Notes under the pieces: model-generated
Database searches by the model: none
Seen by the model: the letters and a program-made list of their open reading frames with translations, nothing else
Told to the model about the DNA's origin: nothing
NCBI RefSeq assembly: GCF_029210385.1
Contig: NZ_JARGDQ010000009.1
Location: 62,001 to 126,000, forward strand
Direction: 5' to 3'
Length of the DNA: 64,000 bases
Source of the DNA: Desulfurivibrio dismutans
GTDB lineage: Bacteria > Desulfobacterota > Desulfobulbia > Desulfobulbales > Desulfurivibrionaceae
In this document: piece by piece, positions 1 to 10,632 of the stretch
Position numbering within the stretch: position 1 is the first letter of the stretch
How the letters are laid out: each line of letters starts with the position of its first letter
Position numbers and translations under genes: made by a program

Positions 1-799
1 GGACTTCATCGTCGTCCGCCGGCGGGGGGCTCTGGGTCACGGCCTTGCCGGTGATGGCCCTCATGAGGGGGCCGATGATGTCGGTGGGCACCGGGAAGAC
101 GATGGTGGAGGTCTTGTCGCCGGCGATGTGGCCTAGGGTCTGCAGGTAACGCAGTTGCATGGCCTCGGGTTGCATGGCCAGCACCTGGGCCGCTTCCCGC
201 AGCTTTTTGGAGGCCTGCTTTTCACCCTCGGCGTGGATCACCTTGGCCCGCCGTTCACGTTCGGCCTCGGCCTGGCGGGCGATGGCCCGGATCATCGTTT
301 CATTGATGTCCACGTGCTTGATCTCGACGCTGGAAACCTTGATCCCCCAGGAGTCGGTCTGCACGTCCAGGGCCTGCTGGATGTCCATGTTGAGCCGGTC
401 CCGTTCGGAGAGCATTTCATCCAGCTCGTGCTTGCCCAGCACCGCCCGCAGGGTGGTCTGGGCAAGTTGACTGGTGGCCACCATGTAATTTTCCACTTGG
501 ATGATGGCCTTGGCCGGGTCCATCACCCGGAAGTAAACCACCGCGTTGACCTTGACCGAAACGTTGTCCCGCGAGATTACGTCCTGGCTGGGCACGTCCA
601 TGGTCAGGGTCCGCAGGTCCACCCGTACCATCTGTTGCAGACCGGGAACGACGATGATCAGGCCCGGGCCCTTGACGCTCCAGAAGCGGCCGAGTTGGAA
701 AATTACCCCCCGTTCGTATTCCCGCAGGATCCGGAAAGTGTAGCCCGCCAGCAGCACCAGACCCACCACCACCATCAAGAAAAAATAAGCGTCAAACAT
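1..799 (-). CDS. Slipin (stomatin/SPFH family), 3' end off the window
   Basis: Membrane-anchored SPFH-domain protein of the slipin type; 266 codons are visible and the C terminus lies beyond the left edge. The start is ATG at 799, preceded by a strong GGAGGAAGG ribosome site. A single N-terminal hydrophobic anchor (about residues 5-22) is followed by the SPFH core, with motifs such as [12 protein letters not shown] and GPGLIIIVPG, then a charged Ala/Glu/Arg-rich helix ([10 protein letters not shown]) typical of the oligomerising coiled coil. It follows NfeD by 38 bases, which is the usual slipin partnership. Known role of the family: scaffolding of membrane microdomains, with NfeD as companion protease. 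The exact function here is inferred. Confidence 0.93.
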   Translation of the reverse strand, partial: MFDAYFFLMVVVGLVLLAGYTFRILREYERGVIFQLGRFWSVKGPGLIIVVPGLQQMVRVDLRTLTMDVPSQDVISRDNVSVKVNAVVYFRVMDPAKAIIQVENYMVATSQLAQTTLRAVLGKHELDEMLSERDRLNMDIQQALDVQTDSWGIKVSSVEIKHVDINETMIRAIARQAEAERERRAKVIHAEGEKQASKKLREAAQVLAMQPEAMQLRYLQTLGHIAGDKTSTIVFPVPTDIIGPLMRAITGKAVTQSPPPADDDEV

Positions 800-837
800 G
801 GCCTTCCTCCATTTTTTAAAACGTTGTGTACGTTAAA

Positions 838-2349
838 TTATTCCACATCAAGTTCCAGGCCGCGTACCCTGGTGACCTTTACTTTCTGTCCTTTTTTCAC
901 CGGCCCGGGTGCCTGGGCCAGCCAGCTTTCGCTGTGAACCCGGATCCAGCCCCGATTTTGGTCGTCAAAATCGGCCAGAGCCTCGCCTTCGGCTCCCGCC
1001 ATTTCCTCGTTGCCGGCCACCACCGGCCGTTGCCGGGCTTTCAGGGCCATGCCAACCACCACGACCAGGAAGAGTATCGTGGCCGCCGTAACCCCGACGA
1101 TCAGAGGCCAGGGGAGGGTAAAGCCTGGCGCACTTGTATCCATAAGCATCACCGATCCGATTATGAAAGCCACCGCGCCGCCCATCCCCATAATCCCGAA
1201 GGAGGGCATCATCATTTCGGCGGTCATGAAGGCTACCCCCAACAGGATCAGCCCCATGCCGACATAGCTGACGGGCAGCAGTTGAAAAGCGTATAGCGCC
1301 AGCAACAGGCTGATGGCGCCGGTTACCCCGGGAATCATGAAACCGGGGTTGTAAAACTCCAGAAGTATACCATAAATTCCCAGCAGCATCAGGATATATG
1401 CCACGCTGGGATTGGTGATGGTGGCCAGAAAACGGTTGCGCCAGTCGGGGTCGATGGCGATCAGCTCGGCGTCTGCGGTGTCCAGGGTGATGGCGCCCAT
1501 GGGCACGTTAAGCTCCCGGCCGTCGATCTGGCGCAGCAGATCGCGAATATCCCCGGCCACCAGGTCCACCACGTTGATCTCCGCCGCCTCAGAAGCCGAC
1601 AGGCTGACCGCTTCCCGCACCGCCTTTTCCGCCCACTCCACATTACGGCCCCGCAACTGGGCCAGGCCGCGGATATAGGCGGTGGCATCCTCGATCTGCT
1701 TGCGGGTCAGGGCGTCACCGGCCGGGGTTTCTTGTTCGTCGGCCTTTTCATCCTTTTGTCGATCATCGCCATCCTGATTGTCGTCGGGAGCCCCCGGTGC
1801 CCCGCCGGGGCCGCCGATGGCCACCGGGGTGGCGGCCCCCAGGTTGGTGCCCGGCGCCATGGCGGCGACATGGCTGGCATAAAGAATATAGGTGCCGGCA
1901 CTGGCGGCCCTGGCCCCGGAAGGATGTACAAAGGTGGCAACCGGCACCGGTGAGGCCAGAATATCCTTAATGATCTCCCGCATGGCGGTATCCAGGCCGC
2001 CGGGGGTGTCCATCTGCAGCACCACTAGCTGGGCGCCCTTGGCATGGGCCCGGTTCAGCCCCCGCTTGATATAATCGGCGGTGGCCGGCCCGATGGCATC
2101 GGCCACGGTCAGCACCACCACCGGCGCCACCGGGCTGCCAGGGGCTACAGCGGGCGCTTCACCCCCACTGCCGCTTGCCCCAGGCACCTCATCACCACTG
2201 CTGCCGGCCACCCCCGGCGCCAGGGCGGCGGCCCACAGGGGTGCTGCCACCAGCAGCAGCAAAAACAACCGCCGCAACCAGGTAACTGGTTTAAAGAAAT
2301 TGGTGTCTGCCCCCAATTTTGCCAATTTTCTAAAAAATAGCTTGTTCAT
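838..2349 (-). CDS. nfeD: NfeD-type membrane serine protease (ClpP-like domain plus NfeD domain)
   Basis: Long-form NfeD (503 aa). A signal or anchor segment (about residues 27-45) and a Gly/Ser-rich linker lead into a ClpP-class protease domain: the motif LQMDTPGGLD near 111-120, the nucleophile in ARAASAGT (Ser150) and a probable general-base Lys in LTRKQ (about 217). An acidic insert (about 188-210) separates the two catalytic parts. Several membrane segments (about 310-430) follow, then a C-terminal OB-fold NfeD domain (about 445-503). It is operonic with the downstream slipin. The family cleaves slipin-like partners. Oddity: the first 20 residues are partly encoded by a 22-base repeat also found at 21068, so the true start may be further in. 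Confidence 0.92.
   Translation of the reverse strand: MNKLFFRKLAKLGADTNFFKPVTWLRRLFLLLLVAAPLWAAALAPGVAGSSGDEVPGASGSGGEAPAVAPGSPVAPVVVLTVADAIGPATADYIKRGLNRAHAKGAQLVVLQMDTPGGLDTAMREIIKDILASPVPVATFVHPSGARAASAGTYILYASHVAAMAPGTNLGAATPVAIGGPGGAPGAPDDNQDGDDRQKDEKADEQETPAGDALTRKQIEDATAYIRGLAQLRGRNVEWAEKAVREAVSLSASEAAEINVVDLVAGDIRDLLRQIDGRELNVPMGAITLDTADAELIAIDPDWRNRFLATITNPSVAYILMLLGIYGILLEFYNPGFMIPGVTGAISLLLALYAFQLLPVSYVGMGLILLGVAFMTAEMMMPSFGIMGMGGAVAFIIGSVMLMDTSAPGFTLPWPLIVGVTAATILFLVVVVGMALKARQRPVVAGNEEMAGAEGEALADFDDQNRGWIRVHSESWLAQAPGPVKKGQKVKVTRVRGLELDVE
2298..2319. repeat. 22-bp repeat copy 1 (inside nfeD N terminus)
   Basis: The sequence reads AATTGGTGTCTG followed by CCCCCAATTT and matches 21068-21089 at 21 of 22 positions. 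The ends AATTGG and CCAATT are complementary. In this copy it is translated on the minus strand as part of the extended NfeD N terminus. Its origin is unknown; a mobile or REP-like fragment is possible. Confidence 0.6.
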
Positions 2350-2403
2350 AATATTGATGCTACCTCAACGAAAATATGTTGCCGGACCCATGCCAGGCAA
2401 CGC

Positions 2404-4290
<1,887 letters not shown>

Positions 4291-4776
4291 ATGGCGGCGA
4301 CGGACACAAGCAGGCGAACGTGGTCGACGGGTTTCACCCTGGTGGAAGTCATTGCCGTGCTGATTATCATCGGTATCCTGGCGGCGGTGGCGGCCAGCCG
4401 GGTGGGCGACAACCAGAGCCGGGTGGTGGCGGCGGCCGACAAGCTCAAGGTGCACCTGCGGCATGCCCAGCTTCGGGCCATGCATTCCGATACCTCCTGG
4501 GGGGTGCATAACAGCAGCTCCAGTTACTGGCTTTACAGCGGCGACGACATTACTAGCCGGAGCGTGTTTCTGGGGGAGGAGGCAGACACCGTGCCCCTGC
4601 CCGCCGGGGTGAGTGTCAGCGGTTTTACCAACCTTTCTTTTGACGCATGGGGGCGGCCATACAATGGTGTTGATCCCGCCAGCGGCAGCTTGCTGGACAG
4701 CGACCAGGCGGTCACCGTAGGCAATGGCCACACCGTTACCATCACCATTACCCGCGAAACAGGTTTTATCCCATGA
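4291..4776 (+). CDS. Minor pseudopilin, GspH/FimT-like
   Basis: 161-aa type IV prepilin-like protein. The leader ends at Gly14 and is followed by FTLVEV and a hydrophobic helix (15-36). The Glu at mature position 5 needed for assembly is present. The C-terminal domain has the GspH/FimT-like pattern (LRHAQLRAM, then FDAWGRP, ending TGFIP). It is the first gene of the rightward pilus locus and overlaps the next gene by 4 bases (ATGA). Likely role: minor pilin at the tip or in priming of the pseudopilus. A paralogue lacking the leader motif lies at 21215-21697. Confidence 0.85.
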   Translation: MAATDTSRRTWSTGFTLVEVIAVLIIIGILAAVAASRVGDNQSRVVAAADKLKVHLRHAQLRAMHSDTSWGVHNSSSSYWLYSGDDITSRSVFLGEEADTVPLPAGVSVSGFTNLSFDAWGRPYNGVDPASGSLLDSDQAVTVGNGHTVTITITRETGFIP

Positions 4777-5150
4777 TCAGACCGGAGCCATGCCAAAGCG
4801 GTTTTACCCTGTTGGAAATCATCATCACCATCGTGGTGGCGGCCCTGGCCGGCCTGGTGGCCTTCACCTTTGTCAGTCACACCGTGGTCCGCAGTAGCGA
4901 GCCGATCCATTCCGCCCAGGCTCTGGCCCAGACCAGGGTTCCCCTGGAAACATTGACCGCCTCTTACCATGAATATCTGCGTGAAGAGCTTGACTGGGGT
5001 GAATTCGAGAGCGAACTGGATAATCTTTTAGCGGCTTATGGTGGCACGAAAACAGATGTTTCGGCTGACTTTGACGGCGATTTCGAGGTGCTGCAGGTTA
5101 CCTTCACCGGGGCGCATGGGCAGGAATTGACCGCGTTTTTCTCGGAATAG
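4773..5150 (+). CDS. Minor pseudopilin, GspI/MshO-like
   Basis: 125-aa protein with a short class-III leader (cleavage after Gly10), then FTLLEI with Glu at mature +5 and a hydrophobic helix to about residue 33. The rest is acidic and shows no domain I recognise. It overlaps the upstream GspH-like gene by 4 bases and is followed after 9 bases by a third pseudopilin, so the three are translationally coupled. Minor pseudopilins of this size initiate fibre assembly. The exact GspI/PilV equivalence is inferred from order and length. Confidence 0.8.
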   Translation: MIRPEPCQSGFTLLEIIITIVVAALAGLVAFTFVSHTVVRSSEPIHSAQALAQTRVPLETLTASYHEYLREELDWGEFESELDNLLAAYGGTKTDVSADFDGDFEVLQVTFTGAHGQELTAFFSE

Positions 5151-5159
5151 GGGAATAGA

Positions 5160-5627
5160 GTGTTTGCGCGACCAGCAAAAAACCGCCGCCAATGCGGCTT
5201 TACCCTGATCGAGGTGATCGCCGTGCTGGTGCTGGCCGCCATGCTGGCCGCCATCGCCGGGGCGGGGTTGACCGCCATTGCCCGGGGTTACCTGATGGCC
5301 CGGGAAAGCACCGCCATGGCCCAGAAGGCGCAACTGGCCCTGACCCGCTTGAGCAGTGAGCTGCAGGTTTGCTACGATTGTATCGGTGCAGACGAGCCGA
5401 TTGATCTGCCTTTTACCTACAATAATATACTCGGCTCCATGAGTATCGCCCAAAGCGACGACACCATCACCCTTGACGGGGCGCCCCTGATCGACGGGGT
5501 AATCGACTCTTCGTTGGCGTATGACGCCGCCGGCCTGGTGGTGATAACCTTCAGTCTGGAACATCAACAGACGGGAAGTGCCCTGGAATTCACCACCAGC
5601 GTGCTGCCCCGTAACTCCTACCAGTGA
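5160..5627 (+). CDS. Minor pseudopilin, GspJ/PilW-like
   Basis: 155-aa prepilin-like protein starting with GTG at 5160. The leader ends at Gly13, followed by FTLIEV (Glu +5) and a hydrophobic helix (14-38), then a small domain with a CYDC pair (about 75-78). It overlaps the next gene by 4 bases (5624-5627). The order GspH-, GspI-, GspJ-like, then a large PilX/GspK-like protein matches the minor-pilin set that caps type II and type IV fibres. Confidence 0.8.
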   Translation: MFARPAKNRRQCGFTLIEVIAVLVLAAMLAAIAGAGLTAIARGYLMARESTAMAQKAQLALTRLSSELQVCYDCIGADEPIDLPFTYNNILGSMSIAQSDDTITLDGAPLIDGVIDSSLAYDAAGLVVITFSLEHQQTGSALEFTTSVLPRNSYQ

Positions 5628-7543
5628 GCAAACCTATGCACAAGGCAAGGCCAGAGAAACGCGGGGCCGGGCGCCAAGGATTAAATCCTGTGGGTAATCA
5701 CCAGGGTGGTGTGCTGCTGGGGCTGGTGGCGGCCATGGTGATGGCCGGGGTGCTGGGCGCCGCCGCCGCCTCCATGCTGGGCACTTCTTCCCTGCACGGG
5801 GTGCGGGCCAACTACGGCGAACGGGCCTACTACCTGGCGGAGTCCGGCTTCCGCTACGCCGCTTCCACGCTACGCAGCGATGCCGATGAGTTTTGGGAAC
5901 TGGATGGTGAAGAATTTATAGTGGCGGGGGGCACGTTCACCCTGGAGTTGGCCAAGCTGACGGAAGAGGAAGGCTATGATGCCGAGGCTTGGGTTGCCGG
6001 TACTCAGACGGTCAGTAACGCCCCGGGGGAAAGAGACCTGCAAATTGAGTCCGGGGCGCAGCTGGCCCCCAGGAATGGCCTGTTCAGATACCAGGGCAGT
6101 TGGTACCGTTACCGTGAATTTAGTGACGATACCCTGGTGGCGGTAATCGCCGCTATCCCCAACCGGCGTGAGGTACAGGGGGCGCAAGCGATCAACGAAG
6201 AAGATGACCTGCCATTAAAGGCCGGTTCGGTGATCCCGGCCAGTGACCATGTTTTTTTGCACAACGGGGTGGAGTACGGCTATGAGGAGTTTGCGGGCGG
6301 CGCATTGCGGAACATCAGCGGGGACAGCGACGATTTCCCGTTGACGCTGGATGACGGCGAGTTCCTGCATTTTCCGGCGCTCTTTCCCTTCACCGTGCAA
6401 GACCAGGATGTGCTTGAATTTGCCCCGGTTATTCAGGTGCGCTCCATCGGCGAGTACCCCGGCGATAACAGCAGCCTCAATGTGTCCCGCGCCGTCACCT
6501 ACTGGTTTTACGATGACGCCGGCTTTCCGCTGGAGATATCGGGGGATGATGAGTTTGTCGGCGACGGGGAGATGATTGCCAGCGATATGGACAACTTTGG
6601 TGAAGGGCCGGGGGCCAGCGGCAAAGGGGCGCCGCTGGGTAAATTCGGGACCGTCGATGAGGATGGGGCGCCGGCCATTCAGTTGCAGGGAATGAATCCA
6701 GGTGGACAGCATCCCATGACCTCGTTGCTTTATAGTGGCCAGGTTGGCCCCGATTACGAGGTGCAGGTTAAAGTAAAAATTGAGCAAGACCTTGATCCGA
6801 TGGCCTATATGGCCGGGATTACCTTTCGCCTGCAGGGAGATGGAAATACGCCGGGGCAGCTTGGTAAAGGTCTTTATGGGGTTTCGTTTGTCAAGGGGCA
6901 TCCTGAGGCCAGTGGTAACGATGCGCCATCTCCCGAGATCCTCGCTGAGATAGGCAAGGAGGAGCCTCACCTTGTTTTGTGGAAAACGGTCGGATCAGGA
7001 GCCAATTTTGGGGCCCAACCGCTGGCCTGGCATTCACTGGCCAATTCTTCCATCGTTAACGAAGAAGGACGTTTGCTGGACTGGAGCACTTTGCTGTTGC
7101 GGGTCCAGCAGCTAGGTGAATCGGGTGGCAACCGTATTCAGGTGTTGTATGGCGATCATGTCGTCGAATCAATCAGCGGCGACAGCGATCCCTACAATGA
7201 TGATATCAGGATCACTTCCCCCCGCGGCGGCCTTGATAATGACGGCTCCCAGGTTCTGCCCTGGCCGCCTAGTGATTTCGGGGACTGGACGGAGGCGGTC
7301 GACTACTTCACGGTTACCTCCATTGACGTAACCGACGACAGTAACGATTATAAGTCCGACGCGGCGGCGGAAGTCGGGCTGCACACCTGGGGCCACAACT
7401 TGGTGGAATGTACAGGGCAGGGCAACAGTGAGGTTTGCGACGGCAAAGTTTTTTTTGATAACTTTGCCGTTCGCGAAGCCGGGCAGGGTGATGGCGGCGG
7501 CGCTGGGTACGGTGGCGGTTACATTCCACCTATTCAGCAATAA
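5624..7543 (+). CDS. Large PilX/MshP-like minor pilin with C-terminal lectin-like region
   Basis: 639-aa protein. After about 28 basic residues comes a hydrophobic helix (GGVLLGLVAAMVMAGVLG), then AYYLAESGFRYAAS, the pattern of PilX/GspK-type pilins that sit at fibre tips. No canonical FTLxE leader is present, as is usual for this type. Residues about 335-560 contain beta-strand-rich sequence (VQVKVKIEQDL, YMAGITFRL, IQVLYGDHVVESI) resembling LamG/ConA-like folds, as expected for an adhesin; this is inferred, not proven. The last residues are Gly-rich (GGGAGYGGGY). It overlaps the GspJ-like gene and lies 3 bases before the ATPase gene. Confidence 0.7.
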   Translation: MSKPMHKARPEKRGAGRQGLNPVGNHQGGVLLGLVAAMVMAGVLGAAAASMLGTSSLHGVRANYGERAYYLAESGFRYAASTLRSDADEFWELDGEEFIVAGGTFTLELAKLTEEEGYDAEAWVAGTQTVSNAPGERDLQIESGAQLAPRNGLFRYQGSWYRYREFSDDTLVAVIAAIPNRREVQGAQAINEEDDLPLKAGSVIPASDHVFLHNGVEYGYEEFAGGALRNISGDSDDFPLTLDDGEFLHFPALFPFTVQDQDVLEFAPVIQVRSIGEYPGDNSSLNVSRAVTYWFYDDAGFPLEISGDDEFVGDGEMIASDMDNFGEGPGASGKGAPLGKFGTVDEDGAPAIQLQGMNPGGQHPMTSLLYSGQVGPDYEVQVKVKIEQDLDPMAYMAGITFRLQGDGNTPGQLGKGLYGVSFVKGHPEASGNDAPSPEILAEIGKEEPHLVLWKTVGSGANFGAQPLAWHSLANSSIVNEEGRLLDWSTLLLRVQQLGESGGNRIQVLYGDHVVESISGDSDPYNDDIRITSPRGGLDNDGSQVLPWPPSDFGDWTEAVDYFTVTSIDVTDDSNDYKSDAAAEVGLHTWGHNLVECTGQGNSEVCDGKVFFDNFAVREAGQGDGGGAGYGGGYIPPIQQ

Positions 7544-7546
7544 CCC

Positions 7547-8401
7547 ATGCAATACTACCAGCTCCTTGACCTGCAGCGGGACCCCTTCGCCAACTCGCCG
7601 GACCCCCGTCTGCTTTATCTTTCCGCCCAGCATCACGACTGTTTGCAGCAGTTGGAACTGGCGGTGCGGCTGCGGCGGGGGTTGAGTGTGGTGATTGGCG
7701 AGGTGGGTACCGGCAAGACCACCATCTGCCGGCGACTGATCCGTAACCTGGGAGGTGAGCGGGACCGGCGGATCCTGACCCGGCTCTTTTTGGACCCCAA
7801 TTTCAAGTCCGGCCGGGAGTTTCTCGCCGCCATCGTTCAGGCCTTCGGGCTGGGGGGAGAGGAGCCGGCGGAATTTAATGAGCGGGAGTTGCGGGAGTTG
7901 TTTAACAACTTCCTTTTACAAGAAAGCCTCGAGCGGGACCGCACCGTGCTGCTGATCATTGACGAAGGCCAGAAGCTGCCGGATTTCTGCCTGGAGGTGC
8001 TGCGGGAGCTGCTCAACTATGAAACCAACGACCGCAAGCTGGTGCAGGTGCTGATCTTCGCCCAAGAGGAGTTCAAGGAACAGATCCGGCGGCATAACTA
8101 CTTTCGGGATCGCATCGCCTACTTTTTCCATCTGCGGCCGCTGGGGTTCCGGGAAACCCGGGAGTTGATCAATTTCCGCCTGCGACAGAGTCACCGTCGC
8201 CCGGCCACGGCCGATGATCTTTTCACCCTTCCGGCCCTGTGGCTGATTTATCGCCATACCGGCGGCTACCCACGCCGCATTGTCATGCTTTGTTCCCAGG
8301 TCCTGCTGGCCTGTATCGCCCGGGGCGGGTTGGATGCCGCCGGTCCCCGTCGGGTTCGGGCCTCCCTGGTGCGCGCTTGCGCCCGGCGAGTATTCAGTTG
8401 A
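7547..8401 (+). CDS. ExeA/MshM-like AAA ATPase
   Basis: 284-aa P-loop ATPase of the GspA/ExeA/MshM group. It opens with the family signature LDLQRDPFANSPDPRLLYLS, then Walker A GEVGTGKTT (about 50-58) and Walker B VLLIIDEGQ (about 129-137). Relatives help secretin or pilus assembly by acting on peptidoglycan or by positioning the complex, and in MSHA loci this gene sits among the msh assembly genes. It starts 3 bases after the preceding stop. There is no peptidoglycan-binding or membrane segment, so it is more MshM-like than full ExeA. Confidence 0.85.
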   Translation: MQYYQLLDLQRDPFANSPDPRLLYLSAQHHDCLQQLELAVRLRRGLSVVIGEVGTGKTTICRRLIRNLGGERDRRILTRLFLDPNFKSGREFLAAIVQAFGLGGEEPAEFNERELRELFNNFLLQESLERDRTVLLIIDEGQKLPDFCLEVLRELLNYETNDRKLVQVLIFAQEEFKEQIRRHNYFRDRIAYFFHLRPLGFRETRELINFRLRQSHRRPATADDLFTLPALWLIYRHTGGYPRRIVMLCSQVLLACIARGGLDAAGPRRVRASLVRACARRVFS

Positions 8402-8579
8402 ACAAGTAAAGCAAGTTCTGGCGGCTTGGGCGGGCCGGAAAAAGGTGCCACAAAAAAAGAAAAAAAATATTGATATTTTGTTTGTGTTGCGGTAAGTGGG
8501 AAAAGCTGTTTTAACCACCTGTTGTAGGCTGAACCTTTAATATCCCGCCGTTTACAAGAGGTTTATAACTTTTAACTGC

Positions 8580-8596
8580 CTGGCATTTTGCTTGCC
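8580..8596 (+). promoter_or_regulatory. Candidate sigma-54 promoter before the PilM-PilN gene
   Basis: CTGGCATTTTGCTTGCC has GG, ten bases, GC with near-perfect TGGCA and TTGC boxes. The predicted start (about 8607) is only 10 bases before ATG 8617, which lacks a clear ribosome site, so a near-leaderless mRNA would result or this match is fortuitous. A sigma-54 activator is encoded in the same locus. Confidence 0.5.
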
Positions 8597-8616
8597 CGGG
8601 GCTGGTCGCCGCAATA

Positions 8617-10632
8617 ATGGATCGTCGTAAAGAACTTTCCACCACCGAAAAATTGCTGGATCTGATTCGCGCCGGCGATGACCATGACGTTCCCCCCCGG
8701 CGGGAGAGCAATACGGCGGCTGCTGCCGTCCCGCCGGCGGCTGCGGCACCGGCCAGGGACGATGCCCCCCGGGCCGAGCAAAAGTCCTGCCCCCCCCGCC
8801 CCCCCCTGCTTTCGCCATCCAGATGGTCCGAGCTGGCCGCCAAATTGCCGGTTTTGCGGCGCCGGGGCCGGCCGGTTACGGTGGGGATTTCCCTGCGGCC
8901 CGATGCTCTGGAGTTGGCGGTGGTGGGTCATGTCCATGGGCGCCAGCTGCTGCAGGACCACCAGAGCTACAGCGTTAAGCAGGAGGCCGCCGCCGGCGCC
9001 CCGGATTCTGACGACTCCTGGCTGGACTCCGCGGCCATGCAAGAGGCCCTGCGCCGGGCCCTGGCGGTGGTTCAGGCCGCCCATGGCGGCAGCGCCCAAC
9101 CACTTGAGATCTGGACCGAACTTCCTTGGCACCACGTCGATGTGCATTTGCTGACCATCCCGCCGGTGGCCACTTCGGAGGTGGCCAACGCCGTGTTCTG
9201 GGCGGCCCGGAAAAACATCGACAGCTTTGATCCCAAAAACCAGATCCTCGATTTTGTGTTGCGGCCCGCAGCCGAGGCCGACAACGACGGCAAACGGCGG
9301 GCGGTGGTCTTTCTGGCGCCCAGGGCGGTGGTGGAACGCCTGCGCCAACTGTTCCGTGCCCTCTCCTTTCCCTTGGCCGGGATCACTGCCCCCTCCTCTG
9401 CCTTACGCAATCTTTGCCTGCAGGAGCGTTTAAGCGGCGGTGATCGTGCCTTTTCCCTTTTGCGGCTGGAGGAAAACAGCTCTTTTATCTCCCTTTTCCG
9501 GGACTGCGGGTTGGTGTTCAGTCGGGATATCAAAACCGGCCTGCAGAGCATTCTGGAAGTCGGGCCGGCAGCCATGGCCAACGGCGGGGAAATCGAGCTT
9601 TCGCGGGGCGAAACGGCGCCGGCCGGGGCAGACCCGGAGCTGCAGGCGCCAGGTGAGTGGGAAGAGGGGGTGCTGGATGAACCGGCGGTCGACCCGGCAA
9701 CCGCCGGGCCCGAGGGCCATGGGGGCGCGGAACTCCCGTTCGACCCCCAGGCCGCAACCCGCCTGGTGCGCCAGTTGGAGCGCACCTTCGACTACTGCCA
9801 GGCCAACCTGGGAATCCCCCGGCCGGAGCGGATTTATGTTGCCAGCCCGATGAAACTGGGGGCGTCGCTGCTGGAAAAAATTGAAGATGAACTGGGCATC
9901 GGCTGCGCCTGGCTTGATCCCTTCGCCAACGACCAGGGCTGCGGCCCCCTGGCCGCCGCCCCCCCCTACGACCAATTCGCCCGACAACTGCTGGCCCCGG
10001 CCATCGGCCTGGCTCACTGTAATCGCCGGCACAGCCTGAACTTTCTGCTCACCTATCCGGACAAGGAAAAACAGCAGCTGGCCCACCGGACCAACCAGGC
10101 GGTGGTGGGCCTGTTCATTGTGCTGGCCCTGGGGCTGGCCGGCCTTTACGGCTGGCAGCAGAGTGTGATCGGCGAACGGGAGCGCGAGTATGCCGCCCTC
10201 GAGCAGGAGCGCCGACAACTGGCCGCCACCCAGTACGACGAGGCTTATCTGGCGGCGCTGGCCGCTGAAATAGGCCGCTACCAGGATGAGATTACGGCCA
10301 TGGCCCGGCGGCAGCAGTTGTTGATGCTGCTCACCGAGGTTCAGGAACTGGCCCCGTCGGGCGTGGCCTTGCTGGCCCTGCAAGCCCGGGGCCTGGCGGG
10401 GGCGGATGAAAATGGCCTGACGCTGGAACTGCGGGGGGTGATCGGCGGCCGGCCGGCGGAGCGGGATCTGCAACTGGTGCGTTACCTGCGGCGGCTGGAG
10501 GGCTCCCAACAGGTGCGGACGGTCGGCGTTACCCAGCGGGAAGAAAGGGAAACCACAGCGCAAGTGAGCGTGCTCTATTTCCATCTGGAGGTTGAGGCCC
10601 GCCTGTTGTTTAAGGGAGAGCAGAGCCGATGA
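8617..10632 (+). CDS. PilM-PilN fusion-like pilus assembly protein (MshI-like)
   Basis: 671-aa protein. A Pro/Ala-rich N terminus (about 25-70) is followed by an ASKHA/PilM-like cytoplasmic domain (about 85-470) interrupted by an acidic linker (about 328-375). One membrane helix (about 495-513, LFIVLALGLAGLYGW) and a coiled-coil plus ferredoxin-like periplasmic domain typical of PilN follow (about 520-671). In most systems PilM and PilN are separate and PilM binds the PilN N terminus, so a fusion makes sense. It overlaps the PilO-like gene by 4 bases. The start lacks an obvious ribosome site. Confidence 0.75.
   Translation: MDRRKELSTTEKLLDLIRAGDDHDVPPRRESNTAAAAVPPAAAAPARDDAPRAEQKSCPPRPPLLSPSRWSELAAKLPVLRRRGRPVTVGISLRPDALELAVVGHVHGRQLLQDHQSYSVKQEAAAGAPDSDDSWLDSAAMQEALRRALAVVQAAHGGSAQPLEIWTELPWHHVDVHLLTIPPVATSEVANAVFWAARKNIDSFDPKNQILDFVLRPAAEADNDGKRRAVVFLAPRAVVERLRQLFRALSFPLAGITAPSSALRNLCLQERLSGGDRAFSLLRLEENSSFISLFRDCGLVFSRDIKTGLQSILEVGPAAMANGGEIELSRGETAPAGADPELQAPGEWEEGVLDEPAVDPATAGPEGHGGAELPFDPQAATRLVRQLERTFDYCQANLGIPRPERIYVASPMKLGASLLEKIEDELGIGCAWLDPFANDQGCGPLAAAPPYDQFARQLLAPAIGLAHCNRRHSLNFLLTYPDKEKQQLAHRTNQAVVGLFIVLALGLAGLYGWQQSVIGEREREYAALEQERRQLAATQYDEAYLAALAAEIGRYQDEITAMARRQQLLMLLTEVQELAPSGVALLALQARGLAGADENGLTLELRGVIGGRPAERDLQLVRYLRRLEGSQQVRTVGVTQREERETTAQVSVLYFHLEVEARLLFKGEQSR

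Noticed and set aside
155-937. Long open frame on the plus strand over the slipin gene
   Set aside because: It is antisense to slipin, has a His/Leu/Gly-rich composition with no family motif, and continues into non-coding sequence. Many similar frames across the window are shadows of real genes in GC-rich DNA.
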